Assembly: GCF_048569485.1 (NCBI RefSeq)
Contig: NC_134354.1
Coordinates: 443,286,779 to 443,350,778, forward strand
DNA length: 64,000 nucleotides
Reading direction: 5' to 3'
Source of the DNA: Anomaloglossus baeobatrachus
Taxonomy: Eukaryota; Chordata; Amphibia; Anura; Aromobatidae
Each line of letters opens with the position of its first letter. Position 1 is the first letter of the stretch. Positions 21,517 to 30,470 of this stretch are shown piece after piece. The translations under genes were made by a program, and so were the position numbers. Under the pieces are notes generated by a model. It was not told the DNA's origin, did no database searches, and saw only the letters and a list, made by a program, of their open reading frames with translations.

Positions 21517-24500
21517 TATCCCCCCCTCTGTTCAAACTTGTAGGGTTGAACACTCGATACCCTACAGGGGCCCGGAGACAGGGCAACCGGGCCACAGTGC
21601 GCTAACAGGCAAGAGGGCCCTTCAGGACACCCTCGAGCTTCAGGTCTCGCCGGACCGTCCGTCACCAAACCCTGCGCAGGAAACCCACTACTCAGACACG
21701 GTCCCCGGCCAGACCCATCCCACCAAGGCTGTCGCCCAAGGTCTGTGCCAGAGGGAGATCCTCCCCTAGGTGGCACCATCGTCCTGTCAGTCCCTGAGCT
21801 AACCTGACCACTAGGGCCCTCACTATCGAGGAGCCTCCGCGGGGAGATGATAGAAGAGATGCCATAACTAGGACGTCCGCCTGAGCCGTTCACAGATCTC
21901 TCTCGGGCTCTTCCACCCGGGCATCTTCGTTTGGGTCTTGGATAGCGCACTGTCTTGTCAGCGTCTTCGTCTAATGCTGCAGCCCTCCTTCCATTCAGTC
22001 CGTCGGATTGTGTCTCGCAGGATGGAGACCCTTCAGAACCCGTACTATAGCCTGATAAATATCCGGGTCCTCTGTGACCCCGGCTCACTTTATCAACAGG
22101 CTTTCTTTCGCCCTCTGAGGTAACCCGTTCATTGAGTGGGCTACCTTCCTCTTCGAGGCCATAACCCCTATATGGTCGCCATCCCACACCAACTTGGCGG
22201 AGTTGGCTCGCAATTCTCTGTTTTTCTAAATTCAACTGTTTTAAGTCTTCCAAGTATCCCAGGCGGTAGTCTAGGAGGACTCGCATATCGGCAACACACT
22301 CTGTCGTTCCCGCAATGGCACCGGGAACCATGCCGACTTCACAGGGTATCATGGCTTTATTATGAATATCTATTCTTACTCTCGTCACGCCGGTCTTATC
22401 AACCATCTCCTGCATGGCTCTTCCATGTCGTCCAATAAGCCTCATGACCATCTCTTTGGGCACTTGAATGCTCTCTTCAACAAACTCCAATAACCGTCGA
22501 GCTGTCTTCACCGCTTCTGCAGTCTTTCCATAGATACGGAAGGTTCCGCTGTCTTTTTCGAAGTGTACCGCTGTAACCCCTGGAACCTCCCTGGCTTGCT
22601 TAATGTTATTTCTTAGCGCTCTCAATGCCAGCCTGATCAAAGTTGTCTTCACAACCACCCTTTCGTGAAACCCTGTGGTCAGCTGCGCCAAGCGTCTGGC
22701 GTCTGCATCCTTCCTGGCAGTGATGAGCCACTTCGTACGAAGACACCGGAGGTGCATGTCACTTAGGATGGCCACTCGCCTCTTTGTGACGTCACTAAAA
22801 GAGCATACCACCAACCGATTAGTCTCTGCGGCAAAGTACATTTTACAGGCCCCTACTGCCTTCTGGAATCTCTCATGCACCCTCTCACTGGCACAGGCTT
22901 CTCTTAAGTCTTCCGGCACGTCTATCCAGCACTTGAAGACTGGTTTGCTTCCTTCACTGTCAAGGACACTAGACTGTTCCTGAGGTCTCTTGTCTTCTTC
23001 CATATTCTTGGTCTTACCCACTGAGTCAGTCAGGTTCTCAGCTCCTGATGAGACCTTACGTCCGATCTTCACCTCTTCCTCAGAGGCTCTTTCCATTTTT
23101 ACCGCATCAGCCGTGTCTTGGGACTTCACTGCATTCCCTCCTACTTCCTCTTGGGTCTCTGCAGTGACACCCTCTGCCTTCTCTTGGGCATTTACAGCAT
23201 CGCCCTCTACCGGGGTGTCACTCCCTTCAGCACGGTACTCTGTTCTTCTTAGAACCTTGACACCCTTTTCAACATTCAGCCCCTCAACACTGGGTAGCTT
23301 ACTGGTCCGTTCACCAGGACCTTTGTGGATTGGTACTTCACCAACACTGTCTAGGACTTTGCTGTCCGACTCCACATGAGTGGTTGCTATCGGCAACGTG
23401 CCTTTCTCAACCTTCTCTGCACACTCAGTTTCTGGAAGGGAATCCGCACTGTGGGCAGAAGTACAGGACACTGTCTCTACTTGGTCCATATTTTCGGAGG
23501 TTGTAGCTAGCTCCGCCCTTCTGCGCCTTCGGCGACTGGAGGAGGATTTCCCCTCTTTGCTCATCGGTCTGTCACTGTACTCATTTGTCACTTTAGTAAC
23601 GTCAGTGTCTATTCTGGAGTCAACGTCACTCCCCCTGGTGTTCTGGACTACCACATCCCCACTTAACCAGGGGTCAGACCCCTTGTCTAGAGCTCTCCCG
23701 TTTTCAACGGTCACACTACCATTGGTTACTTTAACGGTCATGTCGCTAAGTTGGGCTTGTCCCCCATTATCTTTGGTCACCCTCAACTTAGGACTGTCCT
23801 TGCGTGGAGGTACCTCCTCCTCAGTGTACCTCAACGTCCCACCGGGAATCTGAATAACCTCTTGCGGAAAAGAGGCTTCCGTAGACGGGAGCCGACTTAT
23901 TCCTGTGCCATCGGTCCCGGCCTCTGTCTTCCAGAGGTCCCAAAAGAACTCAAAGTCCTGTCCTATGACAACCGGATATAGCAGATCTGGAGCTACACCC
24001 ACATCAGGGCGCCCCACACCTTTGGCCGACCAAATCATCAGCCTGGCCAGAGGATATTCCTTAGTGGTCCCATGCACACAACGGCCTTCTATTTTCCTAC
24101 CCTCCATAAAATGGAGATCGGACATGGGTCTCACTAAGGTCAACTGGCTACCCGGGTCTAACAGACCAAACACACTTAGCCCATTCAAGTCCACGGAGCA
24201 CTTCTGTGGCCTCACATCGGATGAATATCCTATACCGCAGGTAGGACATAGGTAAGGCGAATCCCATTGCCCCTTGCTATAGTCCCTCTGCTCGGACCCT
24301 GAATGCTCCACCCCCCTGTGGATCACCACCACTTTCTGGGGTCCCGCCCCCTGTTGGGTAACTACCCCGTTCCGGGCCTCCGCCCCCTGTTGGGCAACCA
24401 CCCCTTTTTGGGACTCCGCCCCCTTTTGGGCAACCACCCCTTTTTGGGACTCCGCCCCCTTTTGGGGTTTCCATGCAATGTTCTTAGCCCCCAGTTCACA

Positions 24501-24791
24501 CTGTTCGCCCTTATTTCCCTGGGCACCCAGTGTCCATACTGGCCGCCGAAGGGAACACACAAACTGGTTCATGGCTATGACATCGCTACACTCTGACAGC
24601 TCCTGCTGTTCCACAATGTCCGCAGGGACCTTTCCCTCTTTTTGGCTTTCAGCCCCCACTGCTGTCGCTGGACCTCCTGGCCCATGCTGCTGGTGCTGCT
24701 GACTCTGTAGCAGCTGGTTCAGGAGCTCCTCCATGCTGCAACGAGAAGAGGAACAGGAGGGGCGCTCCAATGGGTAATACCCGGTGGTCAA
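21507..24791 (-). CDS. Protease-FXR fusion protein of an LTR element (1094 aa)
   Basis: One uninterrupted frame. Residues 20-36 are Leu/Gln-rich (MEELLNQLLQSQQHQQ), a likely alternative start at Met20. Residues 110-160 carry short repeats of the type QKGVVAQKGAES. Residues 200-287 look like a retropepsin of the Gypsy group (LLDPGSQLTLV, CVHGTTKEYP, LYPVVIGQDFEFFWDLW). Residues 400-610 are charged, with a run of six Arg. Residues 617-990 match FXR1/FMR1 proteins in order: KH0 (VPEDLREACASERVHERF, ILSDMHLRCLRTK), KH1 (QAREVPGVTAVHFEKDSGTF, RIYGKTAEAVKTARRLLEF), KH2 (LIGRHGRAMQEMVDKTGV, LLDYRLGYLEDLKQL, RQVGVGWRP), then RGPGYLSGYSTGSE and an Arg/Gly-rich stretch. About half the residues match human FXR1 as I remember it. 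The N-terminal Agenet domains of FXR proteins are absent. The frame has no introns, unlike host FXR genes, so capture from mRNA is inferred. FXR proteins bind RNA and ribosomes in cytoplasmic mRNPs. Confidence 0.9.
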   Translation of the reverse strand: MTTGYYPLERPSCSSSRCSMEELLNQLLQSQQHQQHGPGGPATAVGAESQKEGKVPADIVEQQELSECSDVIAMNQFVCSLRRPVWTLGAQGNKGEQCELGAKNIAWKPQKGAESQKGVVAQKGAESQKGVVAQQGAEARNGVVTQQGAGPQKVVVIHRGVEHSGSEQRDYSKGQWDSPYLCPTCGIGYSSDVRPQKCSVDLNGLSVFGLLDPGSQLTLVRPMSDLHFMEGRKIEGRCVHGTTKEYPLARLMIWSAKGVGRPDVGVAPDLLYPVVIGQDFEFFWDLWKTEAGTDGTGISRLPSTEASFPQEVIQIPGGTLRYTEEEVPPRKDSPKLRVTKDNGGQAQLSDMTVKVTNGSVTVENGRALDKGSDPWLSGDVVVQNTRGSDVDSRIDTDVTKVTNEYSDRPMSKEGKSSSSRRRRRRAELATTSENMDQVETVSCTSAHSADSLPETECAEKVEKGTLPIATTHVESDSKVLDSVGEVPIHKGPGERTSKLPSVEGLNVEKGVKVLRRTEYRAEGSDTPVEGDAVNAQEKAEGVTAETQEEVGGNAVKSQDTADAVKMERASEEEVKIGRKVSSGAENLTDSVGKTKNMEEDKRPQEQSSVLDSEGSKPVFKCWIDVPEDLREACASERVHERFQKAVGACKMYFAAETNRLVVCSFSDVTKRRVAILSDMHLRCLRTKWLITARKDADARRLAQLTTGFHERVVVKTTLIRLALRALRNNIKQAREVPGVTAVHFEKDSGTFRIYGKTAEAVKTARRLLEFVEESIQVPKEMVMRLIGRHGRAMQEMVDKTGVTRVRIDIHNKAMIPCEVGMVPGAIAGTTECVADMRVLLDYRLGYLEDLKQLNLEKQRIASQLRQVGVGWRPYRGYGLEEEGSPLNERVTSEGERKPVDKVSRGHRGPGYLSGYSTGSEGSPSCETQSDGLNGRRAAALDEDADKTVRYPRPKRRCPGGRARERSVNGSGGRPSYGISSIISPRRLLDSEGPSGQVSSGTDRTMVPPRGGSPSGTDLGRQPWWDGSGRGPCLSSGFPAQGLVTDGPARPEARGCPEGPSCLLAHCGPVALSPGPCRVSSVQPYKFEQRGGYVT
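21517..21542 (-). other. Polypurine tract of the FXR-bearing element
   Basis: The minus strand reads aagtttgaacagaggggggg then ata immediately before the 3' LTR. The long G run fits the plus-strand primer. The tract is also the last coding part of the long frame, which ends ten bases inside the LTR. Confidence 0.7.
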
Positions 24792-24859
24792 AGACAGGGG
24801 GGGGGGTTAGAGAACCACTAACCTTTCCAGGTTGTACCACCCGTACAACCTGGGTCTCC

Positions 24860-25167
24860 AGCCTGTGGTGTATCACTGCTCACCAAGCAGGGCCTCGCAA
24901 TTCCGGCTGGCCTGGAACCTCCGGTCATTGGTCTCTCGCCCCTGCAGATCCGCTGATTCACCGCCAGGAGCTGGAGCGCTCTATCCCCGTTCGTGGACCC
25001 GCCGATCCACCGCCAGCTGCTTGAGTGCGCAGACGATTTTCGTGGACCCACCGATCCACCGCAAACCGCTTCAAAAAAAAAATTTCGTGGACCCGCCGAT
25101 CCACAGCAAGCAGTCCGTATCCACAGGAATATGTCCTATGCCGTTGCCCCTAGCAACCAGGCTGCAT
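24860..25167 (-). other. Leader between primer site and the long frame
   Basis: About 300 bp of minus-strand leader. It contains three imperfect copies of a motif that reads gtggacccgccgatccaccg on the plus strand (24992-25105), which could fold. A packaging or translation-control role is possible but unsupported. Confidence 0.35.
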
Positions 25168-25186
25168 GCCCGCATTCTCCACCATA
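25168..25186 (-). other. Probable primer-binding site of the FXR-bearing element
   Basis: On the minus strand, TGGTGGAGAATGCGGGCAT begins a few bases after the 5' LTR end. The TGG start is the complement of tRNA CCA. I could not match the tRNA with certainty. Confidence 0.5.
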
Positions 25187-25854
25187 ATGTAGCGGGGTGG
25201 GGGTCCCCCAGGACCACAAAGACGCCGTGACTCAAATAGTCCGATCAAAACAGCTTTATTGTCCTCGCTGTATATGTAAATGGACCCGGAACACAGCCGG
25301 GATATGCACCGTCCATACGGGTCCCCGTCACACAGGCACCCTTTGCCGTAGGAGACGGTCTTACGATGCCCCGTTCGGCTGTTCCAGGAGGGTCCACAAA
25401 CTTATAATCGTTCCACGCAGGCCTGGAGCTTTTCCAGGCTTCCGGCTCTGCAGCTTACAGAGCAGAGCTTTTCCAGGCTTCCGGCTCTGCAGCTTACAGA
25501 GCAGACTCTAGTACAAGATCATAGTGGGAGTTTAACCACTTTCTTCTCTCTCTGGCACCGGGTAGCAGACACCTGTAGCTGAGGTTCCTTCTTGGCCCCA
25601 GGGCCCTCTGCAGACCCCTGGGTCTGTGTCTCCTCCAGGAGAGGTTCGGCCATACAGCCCTAGTCTGGCTGCACTCATCTCAGTCTGAATATCTGAGTCC
25701 TGTGCTGAACCTGCACACAGGATGCTCCATGCAGAGTTCTGGGCTCTGCTCTCACTCTCTCCAAATACACATTGCCAGTCTCCTATATCAAGCTGGCCAC
25801 ACCCACAGGTGGAGGTCTGTGAATCTCAGCCCTGCAGAGCACCTTGTGATTGTG

Positions 25855-26294
25855 AGGGTATGTGCGCACGTTGCTTTTTACCTGCTTTTTACCTGCTTTT
25901 TTGCTGCTTTTTCTTCTGCGCTGTTTAATGCCAAAATGGATGTGTTCTTCTATTCAAGCAAAGTCTATGGGAATTTGGGTTTCTTGTTCACACTATGTTG
26001 TTCAAAATGCTGCTTTTTTGTGGCAGAACTTTGGTCAAAAACTCAGCTTTGCAGTGCAAAACCCAAATGGCAAAAACAATTCACATGTCGCTTCTTTGAA
26101 AAGCTGAGTTTTTGACCAAAGTTCTGCCACAAAAAGGCAGCATTTTGAACAACATAGTGTGAACAAGAAACCCAAATTCCCATAGACTTTGCTTGAATAG
26201 AAGAACACATCCATTTTGGCATTAAACAGCGCAGAAGAAAAAGCAGCAAAAAAGCAGGTAAAAAGCAGGTAAAAAGCAACGTGCGCACATACCC
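25855..26294. mobile_element. MITE A: near-perfect 440-bp hairpin
   Basis: Ends read agggtatgtgcgcacgttgc and, inverted, the same. The arms are complementary for roughly 195 bp on each side (for example gaagaacacatccattttgg against its complement), with a short centre near 26075. TG and TA at the edges fit a TA target. No coding capacity. It sits in one LTR only. Confidence 0.88.
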
Positions 26295-26296
26295 TA

Positions 26297-26533
26297 AGGG
26301 TACTTTCACACTTGCGTTATTTTCCTTCCGTTACAATCCGCCCTTTTGGGAAACAGCGGAATCCGTTAACGGATTCCGCTGTTTCCCATAGACTTGTATG
26401 GTTGACGGATTGTACCAAAAGGAGCTGCGTTGCTTCCGCTGGGCGACGCTCCGTTGCTTCCGCCCAGCGGGAGGAACGCAGCATGTAACGTTATTTTGAG
26501 CAGCGGAATCCTCTGGATTTCACTGCGCATGCG

Positions 26534-26573
<40 letters not shown>

Positions 26574-27192
26574 AACTTTATTTTGGCTCGCGGTGGCCGA
26601 ACGTTCAGCTGAGCGCCCGGCCGTCGGCAAGCGACAGCGCTCAGCTGAATGACCGGCCACCAGCATGCCCGGCCGCCGGCAAGTCACAGCGCTCAGCTGA
26701 GCGCCCGCCCGCCGGCATGCCCGGGCGCCGGCAAGTGACAGCGATCAGCTGATCACCCGGCGGCCGGCTGCAGGGAGCGATCAGCTGATCACCCGGCGGC
26801 CGGGAGCGATCAGCTGATCACCCGGCAGCCGGCTGCAGGGAGCGATCAGCTGATCACCCGGCAGCCGGGAGCGATCAGCTGATCACCCGGCAGCCGGGAG
26901 CGATCAGCTGATCACCCGGCGGGCGGGGGCGATCAGCTGATCACCCGGCGGCCGGCTACTGGGAGCAATCAGCTGATCACCCAGCGGCCGGCTGCAGGGA
27001 ACGATCAGCTGATCGTTCACTATAGTCTGCCGCTGGTAAAACCGGGAAAAAAAAAAAAAAAAAATCAAAACGAATTGCGTTGTTTTGCAGCATCCGTTGC
27101 ATCCGTTGTGTCACTATATGCAACACATCCGTTGCATCCGTTACACAACGCAATGCAACGGATACCGTTCAACGCAAGTGTGAAAGTAGCCT
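26297..27192. mobile_element. MITE B (896 bp) with internal minisatellite
   Basis: TIR agggtactttcacacttgcg at the left and its inverted form ending gtgtgaaagtagcct at the right, flanked by TA on both sides (26295-26296, 27193-27194). The left ~110 bp hold a second self-complementary stretch (ggaatccgttaacggattcc). A long T run (26536-26566) and a GC-rich minisatellite fill the middle. Inserted directly next to MITE A. Confidence 0.85.
26640..27025. repeat. GATCAGCTGATC-bearing minisatellite inside MITE B
   Basis: Units of about 28-40 bp contain the 12-bp palindrome gatcagctgatc followed by acccggcggccgg. I count about nine occurrences, preceded by related gcgctcagctgagcgcc units. Variable spacing suggests slippage. 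Confidence 0.88.
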
Positions 27193-27337
27193 TAAAGGGA
27201 ACCTGACCCTTATGTGTAGCAAGAAGCCTTTGTGGACTACAAGTCCCATAGCAACCTTTACCGTCTAGATATTGCAGATACCTTCTCCACTGTGACATAT
27301 AGCGACCATTTACCACGTTGGTGGTCGCTACGTCACA

Positions 27338-27361
27338 ATATATATATATATATATATAGAT
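27338..27361. repeat. (TA)n microsatellite
   Basis: Alternating AT at the right edge of the LTR element; the 4-bp target duplication atat cannot be told from the microsatellite. Confidence 0.8.
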
Positions 27362-28088
27362 ATAAAATCAACGTGGGGAGGTCCAGCAGGAATGGAGACT
27401 TCAGGTAGTAGTTAAAATCCAAAATTTATTGCAAGTGGATTAAAGAGTTTCCAGAGTTCAATAACAAGGTGCAGACATCACGCTGAACAGACTACGCGTC
27501 TCCTGCTGGTGGTAGGTTGGCAGCATCGGAAAGATGTTTTCTAATCCTTTTTTTAGACTGTTCATTGTACAACCTACATATTGTTTATTACCAATATCAC
27601 AATTAATAAGATAAATGACATTAGCAGTGTTGCAATTAATATATGAAAGGATGTCAAAAGTTTTTTTATTATACATGGAGGTGAATGTTTTGGATTTTTT
27701 ACAGCATTTACATATGTTAGCCCCACACCCATAAAAGCCTTTGGTTTTTAACCAGTTACTATCCTTAGAATTAGAAAGCATAGGATCCCTGAAACTTCTA
27801 GAAGACAATAATGAGCTTAATGTGGGGGCACGTTTAGCCACAAAGGAGATGGATTTGTTCTCTATTAATGATTTTAAAGTTGTGTCTTGGTAAAGAACGG
27901 GCAGGTATTTTATGATGATGGAAACAATCACAACGACAACAACAACAAGACACTGCGGTATTGGGGACTATAGGGTGTACTGAATGTAACTTTATCCGAG
28001 ACGTTACTAATATTCTTATTTTTTTCCCCTTTGAATATAATAAATGGGTTCTATCCTTATTGTTCACCAATTTTCTAGCTCTTTCTAA
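27362..28088 (-). pseudogene. Penelope-like element fragment with GIY-YIG endonuclease
   Basis: The minus-strand frame 27931-27458 (157 aa) has KYLPVLYQDTTLKSLIENKS, then CGANICKCCKKSKTF (Cys-rich linker), then VIYLINCDIGNKQYVGCTMN, the GIY-YIG core (V-I-Y-L-I ... Q-Y-V-G). This order, reverse-transcriptase thumb, Cys linker, GIY-YIG nuclease, is that of Penelope-like retroelements. Upstream sequence to 28070 continues in another frame (YSKGKKIRILVTSRIKLHSV). The reverse transcriptase core is missing; the fragment is cut at 28090 by a Helitron-like element. Confidence 0.8.
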
Positions 28089-28094
28089 ATAATA

Positions 28095-29280
28095 CTAGAA
28101 GGTGGCCCGATTCTACGCATCGGGTATTCTAGAATTTACGTATTGTGTAGTTAATGTATAATTTTTGTTATATATATAGATGTTGTTGTGTATAGTTGCC
28201 AAGTGTTTGTGTAGTGCACTGTAAATGTTCTGGGTGTTGTCTGGGTGTGGCGGGGGGTGAGAGTGGTGTTGTTTGTGTGTTGCCTTGTTTGTGGAGCGCT
28301 GTGTGTCTGTAGCGTTGTGTGTGTGTGGTGCTGTGTGTGTTGCGCGGTTTGTGTGGGTGTGTGGAGTGCGTGTGTGTGTTTTGGGGGGAGGTATGTTTTG
28401 TGCAGTGTGTGTGTTGTGCGGTATGTGCGTATATTTGTGTGTGCCGCGGTGTTTGTGTGTTGGGTGTTATGTGTGTGTGCGGCGTTGTCTGTGTGTGTGG
28501 GTGTCTGTGTAGGGCGGTGTTTGTGGTACCCAGTGTGTGTGTGGTGTGTTGTGCGGTGCGTGCGTGGCGGTGTGTGTGTGTTTTGGGGGGAGGTGTGCAC
28601 CCCCCATTGTGCTCCATCCCCCAAGCTGCGCACCCCCCATCGTGCTCCATCCCCCATGCTGCGCACCTCCCATCGTGCTCCATCCCCCATGCTGCGCACC
28701 CTCCATCGTGCTCCATCCCCCATACTGTGCACCCCCCATCGTGTTTCATCCCCCCCATTCTGGGCACCCCCCCATTGTGGTCCACCCCCCATGCTGCACC
28801 CCCCATCGTGGTCCACCCCCCATGCTGCACCCCCCATCGTGCTCCATCCCCCATGCTGCACTCCCCATCATGCTCCATCCCCCATGCTGCGAACCCCTCA
28901 GAGAGGAGTATAATAGGAGGAGTATAATGGGAGGAGTAGTCCTGGGGAAAGAGGAGTATAATGGGAGGAGTAGTCCTGGGGGGTGGTGTACAGGTGCCCA
29001 ATGTGTGCGGGGGCGTGGCCTAGTGGGCCTCGCGTGCGGGGGGCGTGGCCTAGCGGGCATCGCATGGGGGGCGTGGCCTAGCGGGCATCGTGTGCGGGTG
29101 GCAGGCCTGGCCAAACGGTTAATACATGCGGGGGTCGGGGCCAAGCCGAGCGGCCAATCCGTGTGGAGGGGCGGGGCCAGGCTGAGCCCAGCAGCCAATC
29201 CGACGGTTGTCACTGTAAGGACACAATTTTGGAGCAAGACAGACAGACAGACAGATAGACAGACAGAATAAGGCAATTAT
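28095..29280 (-). mobile_element. Helitron-like non-autonomous element H1
   Basis: On the minus strand the 3' end reads cccgatgcgtagaatcggg then ccaccttCTAG followed by T: a short hairpin about seven bases before CTAG, as in Helitron 3' termini (CTRR before T). The other end is the (CTGT)n run and ataattgccttattctgtct, shared with elements H2 and H3. Inside are a (GT)-rich tract (28255-28600) and nine or so units of the 33-bp minisatellite. No Rep/helicase is present. The Helitron label rests on the 3' end alone. Confidence 0.62.
28600..28890. repeat. 33-bp minisatellite in H1
   Basis: gtgctccatcccccatgctg then cgcaccccccatc repeats about nine times. It is the reverse complement of the array in H2. 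A 33-bp period keeps several frames open; frames such as 28151-28861 minus and 28319-29271 plus are artefacts. Confidence 0.93.
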
Positions 29281-29300
29281 ATATATAGATATATATATAG

Positions 29301-29353
<53 letters not shown>

Positions 29354-29363
29354 TGTACATATA
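29281..29363. repeat. (TA)n and (CA)n microsatellite
   Basis: Alternating TA to about 29337, then CA to about 29352, between H1 and the Tc1 element. Confidence 0.9.
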
Positions 29364-29747
29364 CACTACAGTTCAAAAGTTTAGGGCCACTTAAATATTT
29401 CCTTATTTTTGAAAGAAAAGCACATTTTTTTTTCAATGAAGCTAACATTAAATTAAACAGAAATACACTATATATTCTTAATGTGGTAAATGACTATTCT
29501 AGCTGCAAATGTCTGGTTTTGAATGCAATATCTACATAGGTATATATAGGCCCATTTCCAACAACCACCACTCCAGTGTTCTAATGGTACATTGTGTTAG
29601 AAGGCTAATGGATGTTTAGAAATTTGAAAACCCTTGTGTAAGTATGTTAGCACAGCTGAATACAGTTTGCTGATTAGAGAAGCTATAACAGAGACCTTCC
29701 TTTGAACTAGTTGAGAATCTGGAGCATTATGTTTGTTAATTCTGTTA

Positions 29748-30444
29748 GAGAGGGATAAGTTATGCTCAGCTGCTATAGTCCTGGTGCTCGGGAGAAAAAA
29801 TATAGTAAATCGTAAAGGTAGTCCCGGCACACAGTGCAAGAAAAATAGGACAAGTCCAGGTATGGTATGCTTGAACAAGGTTTTTTATTTTTCACCAAAA
29901 AACGGTACTGCCCGCCCAACGTTTCGGGAGCCCCTCCACATACTGACAAATCACCATGCCGGTTTAGGTATTCCCCTTGTGCTCTCACCTTTATCCCAGT
30001 ACTTATAGTACCACTGATGTCACCTTGGCAACTTATTTACCATACCAAGTATGATCAGTAATTTTATTACACATATGACAGTGTCTCATTGCATTCATTT
30101 TCTACCCCATACCTTCTGTGTGAGCCCCTTCACACTGTATGGTAGCCATTTACTGGCGCTCCCTTGTCTACTTCACATGTAGCAACGATAACTTCTTACC
30201 GAAGTATTCCTTATGCTGACTCCTAAGTCTCCCTTCCTGCTTTCAGGCTCTGATGCACCTATGAGATCTCTTATGACAACCATTTACCTCGGTACTCTTG
30301 GCCCCTGGTGAAGGCTTCTGTGCGAGCCGAAACGTTGGGCGGGCAGTACCGTTTTTTGGTGAAAAATAAAAAACCTTGTTCAAGCATACCATACCTGGAC
30401 TTGTCCTATTTTTCTTGCACTGTGTGCCGGGACTACCTTTACGA
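29748..30444. mobile_element. Nested Penelope-like terminal element with inverted ends
   Basis: It is flanked by a perfect 16-bp target duplication, tttgttaattctgtta (29732-29747 and 30445-30460). About 125 bp at 29806-29932 is the reverse complement of 30325-30444 (gtagtcccggcacacagtgc, ccgcccaacgtttcgg). Penelope-like elements are known for terminal repeats in inverted as well as direct order. The sequence gccgaaacgttgggcgggca recalls the ribozyme-bearing ends of that group. No coding sequence remains. Confidence 0.68.
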
Positions 30445-30470
30445 TTTGTTAATTCTGTTAAACTCGCCAA

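Larger units (their letters stand above)
20706..27337 (-). mobile_element. Non-autonomous LTR element carrying an FXR/FMR1-family segment
   Basis: Direct LTRs lie at 20706-21516 and 25188-27337, both beginning TG and ending CA. The right copy is longer only because two MITEs sit in it. Flanks are compatible with a 4-bp target duplication atat. On the minus strand a purine run (gaacagaggggggga) abuts the 3' LTR, and TGGTGGAGAATGCGGGC starts a few bases after the 5' LTR. Apart from the MITEs I see one difference between the LTRs over 811 bp, so the insertion is very recent. The 3.67-kb interior is filled by one 1094-residue frame with a Gypsy-like protease region and a captured FXR-like segment. 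No reverse transcriptase, RNase H or integrase is present. The frame looks whole. Confidence 0.9.
25188..27337 (-). repeat. 5' LTR of the FXR-bearing element, carrying two MITEs
   Basis: 25188-25853 and 27195-27337 together match the 811-bp left LTR almost base for base. The 1.34 kb between them is two MITEs (25855-26294, 26297-27192), absent from the sister LTR. Confidence 0.93.

Noticed and set aside
21938-24702. Plus-strand frames of 60-157 codons
   Set aside because: They lie antisense to the 1094-residue minus-strand frame and have no recognisable motifs; they are composition shadows.
21507-24791. A host FXR retrogene unrelated to the LTR element
   Set aside because: The FXR-like part is in one continuous frame with an upstream Gypsy-type protease region, and the whole lies precisely between LTRs with a primer site and purine tract, so it belongs to the element.
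28151-29276. Long frames across the GT tract and minisatellite of H1
   Set aside because: Same cause; Cys/Val and His/Thr low-complexity translations of GT/CA repeats.
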